DNA of 64,000 nt. It comes from Saccharibacillus sp. CPCC 101409. Its GTDB lineage: Bacteria > Bacillota > Bacilli > Paenibacillales > Paenibacillaceae. The position numbers were made by a program, and so were the translations under genes. This document shows positions 18,160-27,524 of the stretch, one piece after another; the stretch's first letter is position 1, and every line of letters begins with the position of its first letter. The notes under the pieces are model-generated. The model worked only from the letters and a program-made list of their open reading frames with translations. It was not told the DNA's origin and did not search any database. The DNA is taken from assembly GCF_030518235.1 (NCBI RefSeq), contig NZ_JAULSA010000004.1:425464-489463 (forward strand), read 5' to 3'.

Positions 18160-18710
18160 AGCCGCCTGACTTCGACTGCTTTTTCGCCGTCCAGCGTCAT
18201 CCGATAAATATCCGGCATTGTGGTCGACGTCCAGAACTCGTACCCGAAGCGGCTGTCGAATCCGTTTAGCATCAGCGTCATGATATCGCCGTGCGTGCCG
18301 AGCGCTATTTTTCGCCCTGCATATTCCTTTACGATCCGCCGGACGACCGCCATCGCCCGCGCCTGCGCAGCTTCGCCGGATTCACCGCCCGGAAACGAAA
18401 ACGCCGGTTCCTCCAGCGCCCGCCGCTTGGCATCCGCGAACGAGTAGGGGGCAAAATCGCCGATCTTCCGCTCGCGCAGATCTTCTTCGAGCCGGATTTC
18501 CCGCCCCTGTTCTTCCGCCGCCGGGCGGATCGTCGCGACTGCCCGCTCGTAAGGACTGGAAACGAACGCGTCGATACGTTCGGGACGCAGCAGCTCGGCG
18601 GCAGCCTGCGCGTCTCTTGTGCCCTGCTCCGACAGCCCGCGTTCCCGCTCCCGGCCTTCCGCGTAGAACGACTCGGCGTGCCGGACGAAATACAGAATGG
18701 TTTGCGTCAT
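18147..18710 (-). CDS. histidine phosphatase family protein
   Basis: 187 residues, ATG 18710 behind GAGGGA. The branch-1 motif is VRHAE with R10-H11, the phosphohistidine; the second half has ALGTHGD with the other catalytic His, and SPYERAVATI carries the phosphate-binding Arg. Such enzymes remove phosphate from small molecules or proteins. Substrate unassigned. Confidence 0.88.
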   Translation of the reverse strand: MTQTILYFVRHAESFYAEGRERERGLSEQGTRDAQAAAELLRPERIDAFVSSPYERAVATIRPAAEEQGREIRLEEDLRERKIGDFAPYSFADAKRRALEEPAFSFPGGESGEAAQARAMAVVRRIVKEYAGRKIALGTHGDIMTLMLNGFDSRFGYEFWTSTTMPDIYRMTLDGEKAVEVRRLWTT

Positions 18711-18874
18711 TGTAATCCCTCGTTTTCTTATGCCTTTTTTTCAGGTAAGCATATATTCGTCGAACCGGATGACATTTCCTTCGCGGTTCATGTTACTCCG
18801 GCTTCCTGCAAAATAAAGGTTCCGGGTAAATCGGCCGCATGCCAGGGAGCATTGTATTCTTTAGCCGTCACGCT

Positions 18875-19325
18875 CTACGCTACCAAGAATTGAATCTGGC
18901 AGATGTCGTACGGCTTCGGCCCCGGCAGAAGAACTTCCAGACCTGTTTCTCTATACCGGATCAGTTCTTGCTTTGCGTCTTCGCCCGGAAAAAGATTCGG
19001 CAGCCAATCGCGGCGCGAATCGCAAATTTCGAATTTTCTGTCGGTTCGGCCTGACTCTCCATACAAAAGCCCGGCAGCCCGCAAGTGTCATATGTTCCGG
19101 CATTGGAGGTCGTGCGTTTGCGACCAGCAGTTCGGCTTCGAAAAGTCGTCCGCCTCCATACACGATATACGAGCCGGACGGCAAAAATCTTGTTTCGCGC
19201 GCTTCGAACCGGTCTTCGTTCCCGTCCGCGATCAGCTCGGTCGCGACCGTGCCCAGCGGCGTCGCGATCTCCGGTTCAACCGCTTCGGCCAAGATCGATT
19301 CGCCTGCTATTTTAAACAAACTCAT
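18875..19325 (-). pseudogene. frameshifted hypothetical gene
   Basis: From ATG 19325 the frame codes plausibly (SLFKIAGESILAEAVEPE) for about 80 residues to around 19084. There the natural-looking reading passes to another frame (GLLYGESGRTDRKFEICDS, then YDICQIQFLVA) that ends at TAG 18875; the original frame becomes Arg-rich. One indel near 19075-19090 would rejoin them into a protein of about 150 residues. Family unknown. Confidence 0.55.
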
Positions 19326-19477
19326 CACAGGAGCTTCCTTTCCCGCATTTTGTTCACCTATACACTTTATAAACGGCAGACCGGATTATTCGTTCGTCCG
19401 CACAACAAAAAACGGCTCGTCCGATCGCAATCGCCGGTTGATCGAGGGTCGTTTTCGGTGTTTCTTCGTTCATACAT

Positions 19478-20080
19478 TTACGGACTCACCACAATATAAG
19501 ACTGCCGGTAAAAAGGATTCGTTCTCCAAAGCGACTCCAGCTCGGCAATCGGCAGCTTCCGATTATAGCCTTTTTCCATGCCGCCTTGATCGTTTGCCTT
19601 GTGTTCCAGCGATTCCGCCAGATAGAAGTGGTCGCGGTGGTACCCGATGATCGGCGAGAAATGCGCATATCTTTTATTGGCGTGCACTTTGATAAAAGCG
19701 ATCACGGGCGTCCCGAGGCTGATCCTCATTTTGAGGGTCTCCACGGTTCCGCGATAGAAGTCGGCTTCGATTCCTTGTTGCCTAAAAAACACCAGAATGC
19801 CTTTGGGATCGACCGTGCCGTCCAGCAGCTTGCGCGGGTACTTCCTGTACAGCGCATTCCCGTCCGCTTCCACGCCCAGGTGACGCAGCACATAAGCGCT
19901 CGAAAAAGCGGCGCACTCTTTGTTCGTCTGAAAATCCGTCCGGTTCCCGGCCGCTTCGATCAGATAAGATTCCGGCAGGCCGTCTGTGGAGATCGGGTCC
20001 TTTTTGGGAAACGCGCGGTAGTTGGCAGCAACCACCGCCACAGCCGCGCCGGTGACGAGCAGCGAGATGTTACTTTTCAT
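19478..20080 (-). CDS. C39-like papain-fold protein, membrane-anchored
   Basis: 200 residues, ATG 20080 behind GAAGGTGA. One N-terminal membrane helix (about 5-20). The peptidase C39_2-like core has TNKECAAFSSAYVLRHLG with C56 as putative nucleophile and KRYAHFSPIIGYH with H140; a Gln/Asn before the Cys is also present. It could be an extracytoplasmic cysteine peptidase or an inactive relative. No export ABC transporter is adjacent, so a bacteriocin-leader role is not supported. Confidence 0.78.
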   Translation of the reverse strand: MKSNISLLVTGAAVAVVAANYRAFPKKDPISTDGLPESYLIEAAGNRTDFQTNKECAAFSSAYVLRHLGVEADGNALYRKYPRKLLDGTVDPKGILVFFRQQGIEADFYRGTVETLKMRISLGTPVIAFIKVHANKRYAHFSPIIGYHRDHFYLAESLEHKANDQGGMEKGYNRKLPIAELESLWRTNPFYRQSYIVVSP

Positions 20081-20287
20081 GCTTCACCTTCTTTCGATAA
20101 ATATCGGATTCTCGCCTGCATTTACCGCACTGTCCGCCAACCATCATTTTTTCAAAAAAGCTTCGTAATCCTCCAACCATATCCGCTCGATCCAGGCGTA
20201 TGACAACAATCGATTTGAGGTATATTTTACCACACTTCAAGACTCCGGTCCGACCGCCGGCTTAAAATGAACCCGTGCAGCAATAAA

Positions 20288-20319
20288 AAGCGGACTCCGA
20301 AATTTCCGGCAGTCCGCTT
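20288..20319 (-). terminator. terminator displaced by a MITE
   Basis: AAGCGGACT pairs with AGTCCGCTT and the minus strand runs into TTTTT. It is the natural terminator for the flavin oxidoreductase gene but is now separated from it by the 160-bp element. Confidence 0.7.
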
Positions 20320-20320
20320 A

Positions 20321-20480
20321 GGGCGTGTCTTCAAACCTCGATGGAAGCAGATTTGACCGAATTTTCGTTCTCAGCAAGGAACTTTTTCGCAGTCGTGCCG
20401 GGGCACGTCAAGGGAAAGTGACGCGGCGGAGGACGAAAAGGCGGCAAAAGGTGCACATTGGCAGGTTTGAAGACACGCCC
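20321..20480. mobile_element. 160-bp MITE with TA target duplication
   Basis: The ends form an inverted repeat of 17 bases (GGGCGTGTCTTCAAACC and its complement), flanked on both sides by TA (20319-20320 and 20481-20482). It has no coding capacity. End shape and TA duplication fit a non-autonomous element mobilised by an IS630/Tc1-like or related transposase; none is in the window. Confidence 0.82.
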
Positions 20481-20497
20481 TAGTAATCGCTATTTTT

Positions 20498-21649
20498 TCA
20501 AACCGAATCGCCTGCGTCTCCCAAGCCCGCTTCCGCAAACGGGAACCAGCCCGGCTTGGCGAGGATCTGCCGCCACAGCAGCTCCGAAATCCCCAGCTTC
20601 TCCCGATCGCCGAGCGTCAGCTCGGTGCGAATTTCGCTTTCTTTACCCTGCTCGACTTTCTCCACCCAGTCCGGGTCGATAATCAGCTCCCGTCCAAGCG
20701 CGATCAGCGGCGCTCCGGATCGCAGCGCGCCCAGCGCGTCGTCCGGCGTGCGGAGCGATCCGATCCCGATTACCGGCACCCGCTTCCCGACAAGTTCGAG
20801 GATAATATCCATGCGGGAGCGCTCGTCCTCGACTCCGCGTCTCGGTCTGGCGTAGAAATCCATCAGCGAGATATGCAGGTAGTCCAGGTTCTTGTCCGCA
20901 AGCGTATCCACCAGCTCAAGGGTATCGCGCATCGTAATGCCCGGGGTCGATTCTTCTTCCGGCGAGAAACGATAGCCTACCAGGAACGGCCGCTTCGCAT
21001 GCTCGGATACCGCCGCCAGCACTTCGTCCACCACCGCCAGCGGAAACGCCATTCTCCGCTGCGCGTCCCCTCCCCAGCGGTCGCCGCGCCGATTGGTATA
21101 GGGGGAGAAGAACTGCTGGATCAGAAACCGGTTCGCTCCGTGGATCTCCACCCCGTCGAAGCCGGCTTCGATCGCTCTGCGGGCGGCGGCTCCGAAAGCC
21201 CGAATAAGTTCCGCAATCTCCTCTTCTTCGAGCGCGCGGGGAACCGTGCCCGAGACATCGTCTTTCACCGCGCTCGCGCCGACGACTTCGCCGCCCGGAA
21301 CGACTCCCGGCGGGCAGATGCGGCCACCGTGAAAAATTTGCAGGATCGCTTTGGCTCCGCCCCGCTTCATCGCCTGCGCAAGCCGTTTCAAGTCCGGAAC
21401 GGCTTCGTCCCGATCCACCGCCAGCTCGCCTTCGAATACTTTGCCGCTCGGCGCGACAAACGCGCTTCCGGTGATCGCGAGTCCGACGCCGCTCGACCGG
21501 CTTTCGTAGTAGGCGATCTCGTGCCCGGACAGCGCCTCGCCCGGCAGGGAAGGCGCGATCGTCATCGGCGCCAGCACGATGCGGTTGCGCGCTTCCATTC
21601 CTTCTTTGAAACGAAAAGGCTCCATCAGCGGTCGGTATTTGGGGTTCAT
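20498..21649 (-). CDS. NADH:flavin oxidoreductase, Old Yellow Enzyme family
   Basis: 383 residues from ATG 21649, 9 nt after AAGGAG; in-frame upstream ATGs overlap that site. FMN TIM barrel: RNRIVLAPMT near the N-terminus, ILQIFHGGR, catalytic-type GVEIHGANRFLIQQFFSP, then VIGIGSLRTPDDA and LIALGRELIIDPDW for the phosphate site. It reduces activated C=C bonds of unknown substrate. Divergent from a MerR regulator whose operators lie between them, so it is probably induced by an electrophile or similar stress. Confidence 0.9.
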   Translation of the reverse strand: MNPKYRPLMEPFRFKEGMEARNRIVLAPMTIAPSLPGEALSGHEIAYYESRSSGVGLAITGSAFVAPSGKVFEGELAVDRDEAVPDLKRLAQAMKRGGAKAILQIFHGGRICPPGVVPGGEVVGASAVKDDVSGTVPRALEEEEIAELIRAFGAAARRAIEAGFDGVEIHGANRFLIQQFFSPYTNRRGDRWGGDAQRRMAFPLAVVDEVLAAVSEHAKRPFLVGYRFSPEEESTPGITMRDTLELVDTLADKNLDYLHISLMDFYARPRRGVEDERSRMDIILELVGKRVPVIGIGSLRTPDDALGALRSGAPLIALGRELIIDPDWVEKVEQGKESEIRTELTLGDREKLGISELLWRQILAKPGWFPFAEAGLGDAGDSV

Positions 21650-21681
21650 TTGCATCCACTCCTTCATTCGGTATTAGCGTC

Positions 21682-21712
21682 ATGATAGAAGCTGAAGCCG
21701 ACTTGAAGTCAA
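21682..21712 (-). promoter_or_regulatory. MerR-type promoter of the OYE gene
   Basis: Minus-strand -35 TTGACT (21707-21712) and -10 TATCAT (21682-21687) are 19 bp apart, the long spacer used by MerR-activated promoters. The spacer contains the dyad half AAGTCGGCTTCA. Confidence 0.75.
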
Positions 21713-21748
21713 GACCGAATGTGCAAAAGAATTTTCCGCGGCGAAAGG

Positions 21749-21779
21749 TTGACCTGAAGTCGGCTTCAACCTGTATAAT
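21749..21779 (+). promoter_or_regulatory. MerR-type promoter of the regulator gene
   Basis: -35 TTGACC (21749-21754) and -10 TATAAT (21774-21779) have a 19-bp spacer holding TGAAGTCGGCTTCA, a dyad shared with the opposite promoter. Confidence 0.78.
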
Positions 21780-21809
21780 GCTTCTGACCGTTACTTTTGG
21801 AGGTGCGCA

Positions 21810-22250
21810 ATGGATATGAACGCAGAAGCGGCGTTTACGATCGGCCAGGCCGCGAAGATGACCGGATTGACCGAAGAAACCATCCGTTATTACGAGAAGA
21901 TCGAACTGCTGCCTCAGCCCGGGCGCAAGGAAAACGGGCACCGCGTTTACCGGCGTAAAGACGTCGATACCCTGCAATTGATCGTCTGCCTCAAAAAAAC
22001 GGGCTTGTCGCTGGATGCCATGAAGCCGTTTATGAAAGCTTCCGCCGGCACCGATCACGATTCGCATGCGGAGCTGGTCGAGGAATTGAAAAAGCAGCGG
22101 GGAAGCATCGTCAGCCAGATCGCCGCGCTCCAGCAGATCGTGGAATTTATCGACCTCAGGATCGAAGAAAAGATGCCGCAGCAGGACGACGCCGAAGTTG
22201 AACGGGCCAAACCGCTTTCTTTGACAGAAAAGAGTTATTTTCCCGTTTGA
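21810..22250 (+). CDS. MerR family transcriptional regulator
   Basis: 146 residues, ATG 21810 behind GGAGG. N-terminal winged helix FTIGQAAKMTGLTEETIRYYEKIELLP (residues 9-35), then HRVYRRKDVDTLQLI and a long dimerisation helix (ELVEELKKQRGSIVSQIAALQQI). The effector end is short with no Cys, so a metal or thiol ligand is unlikely. Probably controls itself and the divergent OYE gene through the two 19-bp-spacer promoters. Confidence 0.9.
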   Translation: MDMNAEAAFTIGQAAKMTGLTEETIRYYEKIELLPQPGRKENGHRVYRRKDVDTLQLIVCLKKTGLSLDAMKPFMKASAGTDHDSHAELVEELKKQRGSIVSQIAALQQIVEFIDLRIEEKMPQQDDAEVERAKPLSLTEKSYFPV

Positions 22251-22268
22251 AAGACGTAGAAACTCGAT

Positions 22269-23117
22269 CTATCCCCAGAACATCCCGGTCCGGTCTTCAT
22301 CGACAATTTTCAACTGCCGTTCAAAGTCCTCGCTCGGCTCGATCTGGTACACGTAATGCCAATTGTCACGGCTGTCCTGCCAGTACACCTTCCAGCGTCC
22401 GCCTCGAAGTCTGAACTGCGCGATCGGAAGCTTTACCCACTCTTCGCTCTGGAAAGCGGGTCTTTCTTCCATCAGCGTTACGCTGCTTTCGCCAAGATCG
22501 TAGATCATCCGAACTTGATCCCTGATCGATTCCGGCACGGCGTTTTGCGTATACTGATCCATGATCCGGATAACGCGCGTACGTGTAAAATCGTCCATCT
22601 TTTCTTCCATTGTGGTCTTCGCCGCCTGGATCAGTTCCGACCGACCCAGCTCCGTAATAAAAACGTCGATCGGCTGCAGATAATCGATCGGTTTATGAAT
22701 CAGCCGATTTATCCATTTCATCCGCTCGATCGGATCGTTAAAATCGTCATGCGTAAAATAAGTAACTTCTTTCATTGTTCCGAGTACGCTGCGGTTATCG
22801 GTTCTGGTAATAAAGACTTCCGAAGAACACCGCAAATAGGCTTCGATACTTTCCTCTTCGACTCCTTCGACGAGCAAATACCGTTCAAGCGTCTCGACGA
22901 ATTTTTTTTGCAATGAGCCGATCTGACCGCTGCGAACGCCATCGATCAGAATAGCCAGACGGCTCGCGTCGTTAACGAATACAATATGTTTGCGGTTATT
23001 CAGTTTGTACAAATTGACATGCCAGCACAGCAGATCGGGGATCCCTTCGAGCTCCACCGGGGCCGGCGCCGCTTTCATATCTTTGAACAAAGCTTGCGTA
23101 CATTTCAATGCGATCAA
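22269..23117 (-). CDS. DUF6933/DUF3024-like two-domain protein
   Basis: 282 residues from TTG 23117, 7 nt after AGGAGG. The N-terminal about 160 residues (MIALKCTQALFKDMK, LCWHVNLYKLNNRKHIVFVND) match my memory of the DUF6933 family; the C-terminal part from about 170 (RTRVIRIMDQYTQNAVPESI and WKVYWQDSRDNWHYV) resembles DUF3024. Domain names are from recall and should be verified. Biochemical function unknown. Confidence 0.75.
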   Translation of the reverse strand: MIALKCTQALFKDMKAAPAPVELEGIPDLLCWHVNLYKLNNRKHIVFVNDASRLAILIDGVRSGQIGSLQKKFVETLERYLLVEGVEEESIEAYLRCSSEVFITRTDNRSVLGTMKEVTYFTHDDFNDPIERMKWINRLIHKPIDYLQPIDVFITELGRSELIQAAKTTMEEKMDDFTRTRVIRIMDQYTQNAVPESIRDQVRMIYDLGESSVTLMEERPAFQSEEWVKLPIAQFRLRGGRWKVYWQDSRDNWHYVYQIEPSEDFERQLKIVDEDRTGMFWG

Positions 23118-23255
23118 ACAAAAACCTCCTCTTCAATATGCGTAGCTTCTCAAATTTGTTCCATACTCAAGTCTTCGAAGACCGCTTATACAGAAAATTC
23201 AGCAGGGGTAGTACGCATTGCTTACACGTTCTAATATAACTTCTATTTCATTCAT

Positions 23256-23297
23256 TAAAAAAGCCCCTCCCCGATAACTTCTTCGGAAAAGGGCGGT
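23256..23297 (-). terminator. terminator of the surface-protein operon
   Basis: On the minus strand GCCC/GGGC and CCGA/TCGG nested stems are followed by TTTTTT (23257-23262). Confidence 0.65.
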
Positions 23298-23329
23298 TTG
23301 GAGCGTAAATTCGGCTGGCGGTCGACGTT

Positions 23330-26300
23330 TCAGATCAGATTCGATTTTCGGAGCAGACGTTCGACCATAACTGCGGTCTCGGCGCGCGTCAGCCAGGACT
23401 TGGGAGCCAGTACGCTTGCGCTTCGGCCCTGCGCAATTCCGAGCTGTACGCTTAGTTCCGTGCTCGCTCTGGCCCACGATGCAACCTGGCCGGCGTCCCG
23501 GTAATTCGACAGGTCCGAACCCGCAGCGCCGCTTTTCAATCCGGTCAGTTCCGTCGCTCTGACGATCATGGTCATCGCTTGTTCGCGTGTGATGCGGTCC
23601 GAAGGATGGAACGTGCCGTCGGCGAATCCGTTGACCAGTCCGTATGCCGCGGCCGTGCGGATGGCTTCGTAAGACTCGTCGGATGGCTGGATATCCGAGA
23701 AGGTGCCGGAAGCGGCTGTTCCGGTAAGTCCCAATCCTCGAACCAGGATCGCCGCGAATTCCGCGCGCGTAATCGACTGGTCGGGCATGAATTCGTGATC
23801 GGCTACGCCGTTTACGATCATGCGCGATCCCATGTTGTCGATTATATTTTCGGCCCAGTGGCCGTTCAGATCGTTAAACGTATACGGATGCCAGACCACG
23901 GAATACAGACTGTTCGTCAGGCTGTTGATGACTGCGTAATACCTGCCGTCCACCTGCGTCACCCGGGTCGGAACATGCCGCACGCTGCCGTCCGGTTCCA
24001 CAACCACGCCGGTCGTAATCCGATTCGGGTCGGTTCCGTCCGGAAGCGCGATCATGCGTTCCACATAAGCGTCGAATTTGTTGACTTCAATTGTCCGGTT
24101 CTGATAAACGGCCTGCACCGAGAAATCAAATGTAGGCGCGGCGATCTCGAACGATCCGGCAGACGCCGCCCGTTGGACAAGCGCTGCCTGATCGGCCGTC
24201 GGTTCGGCGATCCGCACCCGCACCGCAATATCTTGAAGCGCCGCGCTTCCGCCCAGTTGAGCGGAGATCGCATCGACGTTGATCTGCGACGCAGGCAGCG
24301 TATAGGCCGCCTGGTCCGTACGAATTTCCAGCGTAGCCTGTTTTTCTTCCATTCCTTTGACGATTCGTGCGTTCAATTCGCCGACGATTACGCTCGTCTG
24401 CGCGGATACCGGAATCGTAATCACCGCTCCGGTTCCCGCAGCGTCGATCCGCTGCTGAAGCTTTTGTTCGTCGAGTTGAATTGTCGTGACCGAGCGGCCT
24501 TGATCCTGCGATACTACGGCGCTGCCCGAATTTTCCGGCACTCCGTTAACGAGCACCGTCGCCCCGGACGTCGCGGCCGGAGTCGAAGGCGGCGTGGTCG
24601 GCGGCGTGGTCGGCGTTCCGGTACTGTTTGAACCGCCGCCGGTGTTCGACGAATTCGAGACTACCGTTACGGCAGCCGCGCGGCTGGTTGTCGATGCTGT
24701 CTTCTGGCCGGTTCGGTCCGGGTCGGTATTCGTGACAACGACGTAATAATACGTCGTCCCCGCCGTACCGGTCGGCGCCGTGTACGCCGCGCTCGTCGCG
24801 CCGCCGATAGCCGTTCCTCCGGTGATGCTGTTTGTCGAATTGCGATACCACTGGTAGCTCAGTTCGCCGCTGCCCGCGGCCGTGACGGACAAGCGAGCCG
24901 TACCGCCCGCGCCGACCGATTGGTCCGAAGGTTGCGCCGTCAGTTCGGGAGCCGGTGCATCGTTGAGAGCGGCGACCTTTACAGTTACGACCCGACTGGT
25001 TACAGTCGCCTGCTGCTCGCCGCTTTGATTCGGATCGGTGTTGGTAACGACCACATAGTAATACGAAGTTCCCGCCGTACCGGTCGGCGCAGTATACTTC
25101 GCGCCCGTTGCGCCGGGAATCGGTGTACCGCCGGTCGAACTGTCGGTCGTACTGCTGTACCACTGGTAGCTCAATGTTCCGCTGCCGTACGCCTCGATAC
25201 TCAGCTCCGCGGTTTCGCCCGCATTGACGGACCGGTCCGAAGGCTGAGCCGAAACGGTCGGGGCCGTGGCGTTCGTCAGTGCTGCCACTGTAACTTTCGC
25301 GACCTGGCTTGTGATGCTCGCCGTCTGGTTGCCGGTCTGGCTGGTATCCGTATTGGTTACGACGACGTAATAATACGTCGTCCCCGCCGTACCCGTCGGC
25401 GCGGAATACGTCCCGGCTGTCGCGCCGCTGATCGCCGATCCGCCGATCACGCTGTTCGTCGTATTACTGTACCATTGAAAGCTCAGCGTTCCGCTTGCCG
25501 TCGCCGACACACTCAACGAAGCGGCGTCGTTCATATTGACGTTTTTATCCGCCGGCTGCATCGTGATCGTCGGTGCGGCGGCGTTCGTCAGCGAGTTGAC
25601 GGTCACCGTCGCCACACGGCTGGTCGTGCTCGCCGTTTGATCGCCGGTCTGGCTCGTGTCGGTATTGGTTACCACCACATAGTAGTAATCGGTTCCCGCG
25701 TTTGAAGTCGAAGCCGAATACGTCGCGTTCGTTGCGCCGCTGATGAGGACTCCGCCCACGGCGCTGTTGGAATTGTTGATGTACCATTGGTAACTCAGCG
25801 TCCCGCTTGCCGTGGCCGCTACAGTCAAGTTGGCTGTCTCATTGACGTTTACGTTCTGGTCCGCCGGCTGCGTCGTGATCGTCGGCGCAGCCGCATCCGT
25901 CAGCGCGGCGACCGTTACAGTCGCGACTCGACTTGTAGTCTTCGCCGTCTGGTTGCCGGTCTGGCTGGTATCCGTATTGGTCACGACCACGTAATAATAC
26001 GTCGTGCCCGCTGTACCGGTCGGCGCGGAGTACGTCGCGCTCGTCGCGCCGCTGATCGCCGATCCGCCGGTCGTGCTGTTCGTCGTGCTGCTGTACCATT
26101 GAAAGCTTAGCGTCCCGCTTGCCGTGGCCGCTACAGTCAAGTTGGCTGTCTCATTGACGTTTACGTTCTGGTCCGCCGGCTGCATCGTGATTGTCGGCGC
26201 AACTGCATTAGTCAGCGCGGAGACCGTGACTTTCGCGACCTGACTCGTGGTATTCGCCGTCTGGTTGCCGGTCTGGCTTGTATCCGTATTGGTCACGACG

Positions 26301-27505
26301 ACGTAATAATACGTCGTGCCCGCCGTGCCGGTCGGCGCGGAGTAGGTTGCGCTTGTCGCGCCGCTGATCGCCGAACCTCCGGTCGAGCTGTTCGTGGCGT
26401 TGCTGTACCACTGGTAGCTCAGCGTCCCGCTCGCCGTCGCCGCCACGGTCAGGTTGGCCGTCGCGTTGACGTTCACCGTCTTGTCCGCCGGCTGCGTCGT
26501 GATCGTCGGCGCAGCTGCATTGGTCAGCGCGGCCACTGTAACTTTCGCGACCTGACTCGCGGCATTCGCCGTCTGGTTGCCGGTCTGGCTGGTATCCGTG
26601 TTGGTCACCACCACGTAATAATACGTCGTGCCCGCCGTGCCGGTCGGCGCGGAGTAGGTCGCGCTTGTCGCGCCGCTGATTGCCGAACCACCCGTCGAGC
26701 TGTTCGTGGCATTGCTGTACCACTGATAACTCAGCGTCCCGCTCGCCGTCGCCGCCACGGTCAGGTTGGCCGTCGCGTTGACGTTCACCGTCTTGTCCGC
26801 CGGCTGTGTCGTGATCGTCGGCGCAGCGGCATTGGTGGCTGCGCTGGAGCTGATATTGGCTACGGTAATATCGTCGAACGCCAGGTTGGAAGGCTCAACT
26901 GATGCCGAATTAAACTTCCAGGTGATTGTGATTGAAGACACGTTCGCGTAATTGTAAGGCGTGCCGCTGTTCAGCAAACTCGATACCTGGACCGTAGCGT
27001 TCGAGCTTCCGATCGGCAGCGGGTAACTTCCGCTGCCGCCCAGCGTGGCAATTGTGGAACCGCTCGCATTTTTTAAGACCAGGGTCAGTTGGGTCAGCGT
27101 TGCTTCATTTTGACTGAGATCGGGAACCGTGCTGATACCCAGGTCTTTAAAAGTAAAAGAACGGTTCACGGTCGTTCCTTCGGCCATCAACGTAATACTT
27201 CCCGTCGCACCGGGCGTGTTCTGGTTGCCCGGGTAAAAAGACGTATTTGCGCTGCCGTTAGGCGGAGTAGTTTGTTCATTTCCGTTCGTAACAATAAACT
27301 TGTCGCCGATCTTCTTATATCCGGTTCCTCCTGAGTTATCGACGCCCAAATCGCTGAAGTTATACTTCCCGTCCGCCGTGCCGCTTTGAGCATAAGCTGC
27401 CAGTGAAAATAAATTCGATAAAACAAGAACCGCCAGCATCAATATAACCGAAGCTCTCGGCAGTCGGGCTTTGTGTCTTCTGGCACCGCGGTCATATACG
27501 TTCAT
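23330..27505 (-). CDS. S-layer-anchored surface protein with seven Ig-like repeats
   Basis: 1391 residues, ATG 27505 behind AAGGAG. Signal peptide at about 15-40 (cleavage near AYAQS). Residues about 42-225 form a beta-rich N-terminal domain (NFSDLGVDNSGGTGYKKIG). Residues 226-953 are seven tandem 104-residue Ig-like repeats, each with QPAD, SYQWY, SGAT and TYYYVVVTNTD. A Pro/Thr linker (TPTTPPTTPPSTP) and a beta domain follow, and about the last 180 residues are three SLH domains (WAENIIDNMG, FADGTFHPSDRITREQAMT). It should be exported and held to the wall polysaccharide, acting in adhesion or structure. Last gene of the tail-collar operon. Confidence 0.92.
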   Translation of the reverse strand: MNVYDRGARRHKARLPRASVILMLAVLVLSNLFSLAAYAQSGTADGKYNFSDLGVDNSGGTGYKKIGDKFIVTNGNEQTTPPNGSANTSFYPGNQNTPGATGSITLMAEGTTVNRSFTFKDLGISTVPDLSQNEATLTQLTLVLKNASGSTIATLGGSGSYPLPIGSSNATVQVSSLLNSGTPYNYANVSSITITWKFNSASVEPSNLAFDDITVANISSSAATNAAAPTITTQPADKTVNVNATANLTVAATASGTLSYQWYSNATNSSTGGSAISGATSATYSAPTGTAGTTYYYVVVTNTDTSQTGNQTANAASQVAKVTVAALTNAAAPTITTQPADKTVNVNATANLTVAATASGTLSYQWYSNATNSSTGGSAISGATSATYSAPTGTAGTTYYYVVVTNTDTSQTGNQTANTTSQVAKVTVSALTNAVAPTITMQPADQNVNVNETANLTVAATASGTLSFQWYSSTTNSTTGGSAISGATSATYSAPTGTAGTTYYYVVVTNTDTSQTGNQTAKTTSRVATVTVAALTDAAAPTITTQPADQNVNVNETANLTVAATASGTLSYQWYINNSNSAVGGVLISGATNATYSASTSNAGTDYYYVVVTNTDTSQTGDQTASTTSRVATVTVNSLTNAAAPTITMQPADKNVNMNDAASLSVSATASGTLSFQWYSNTTNSVIGGSAISGATAGTYSAPTGTAGTTYYYVVVTNTDTSQTGNQTASITSQVAKVTVAALTNATAPTVSAQPSDRSVNAGETAELSIEAYGSGTLSYQWYSSTTDSSTGGTPIPGATGAKYTAPTGTAGTSYYYVVVTNTDPNQSGEQQATVTSRVVTVKVAALNDAPAPELTAQPSDQSVGAGGTARLSVTAAGSGELSYQWYRNSTNSITGGTAIGGATSAAYTAPTGTAGTTYYYVVVTNTDPDRTGQKTASTTSRAAAVTVVSNSSNTGGGSNSTGTPTTPPTTPPSTPAATSGATVLVNGVPENSGSAVVSQDQGRSVTTIQLDEQKLQQRIDAAGTGAVITIPVSAQTSVIVGELNARIVKGMEEKQATLEIRTDQAAYTLPASQINVDAISAQLGGSAALQDIAVRVRIAEPTADQAALVQRAASAGSFEIAAPTFDFSVQAVYQNRTIEVNKFDAYVERMIALPDGTDPNRITTGVVVEPDGSVRHVPTRVTQVDGRYYAVINSLTNSLYSVVWHPYTFNDLNGHWAENIIDNMGSRMIVNGVADHEFMPDQSITRAEFAAILVRGLGLTGTAASGTFSDIQPSDESYEAIRTAAAYGLVNGFADGTFHPSDRITREQAMTMIVRATELTGLKSGAAGSDLSNYRDAGQVASWARASTELSVQLGIAQGRSASVLAPKSWLTRAETAVMVERLLRKSNLI
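24647..26830 (-). repeat. seven tandem 312-bp repeats encoding Ig-like domains
   Basis: The period is exactly 312 bp; recognisable landmarks (the CCGCCGGCTG segments at about 25551, 25861, 26175, 26487 and 26799) recur at that distance. The two N-terminal repeats are nearly identical at DNA level, whereas repeats 6 and 7 are the most diverged. Confidence 0.9.
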
Positions 27506-27524
27506 AATTGGCTCCTTCCGCTCC

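Noticed and set aside
23330..27505. Frameshifted or multiple genes within the repeat region
   Set aside because: The frame is open through all seven repeats with a proper start, signal peptide and SLH end; other frames there are shadows.
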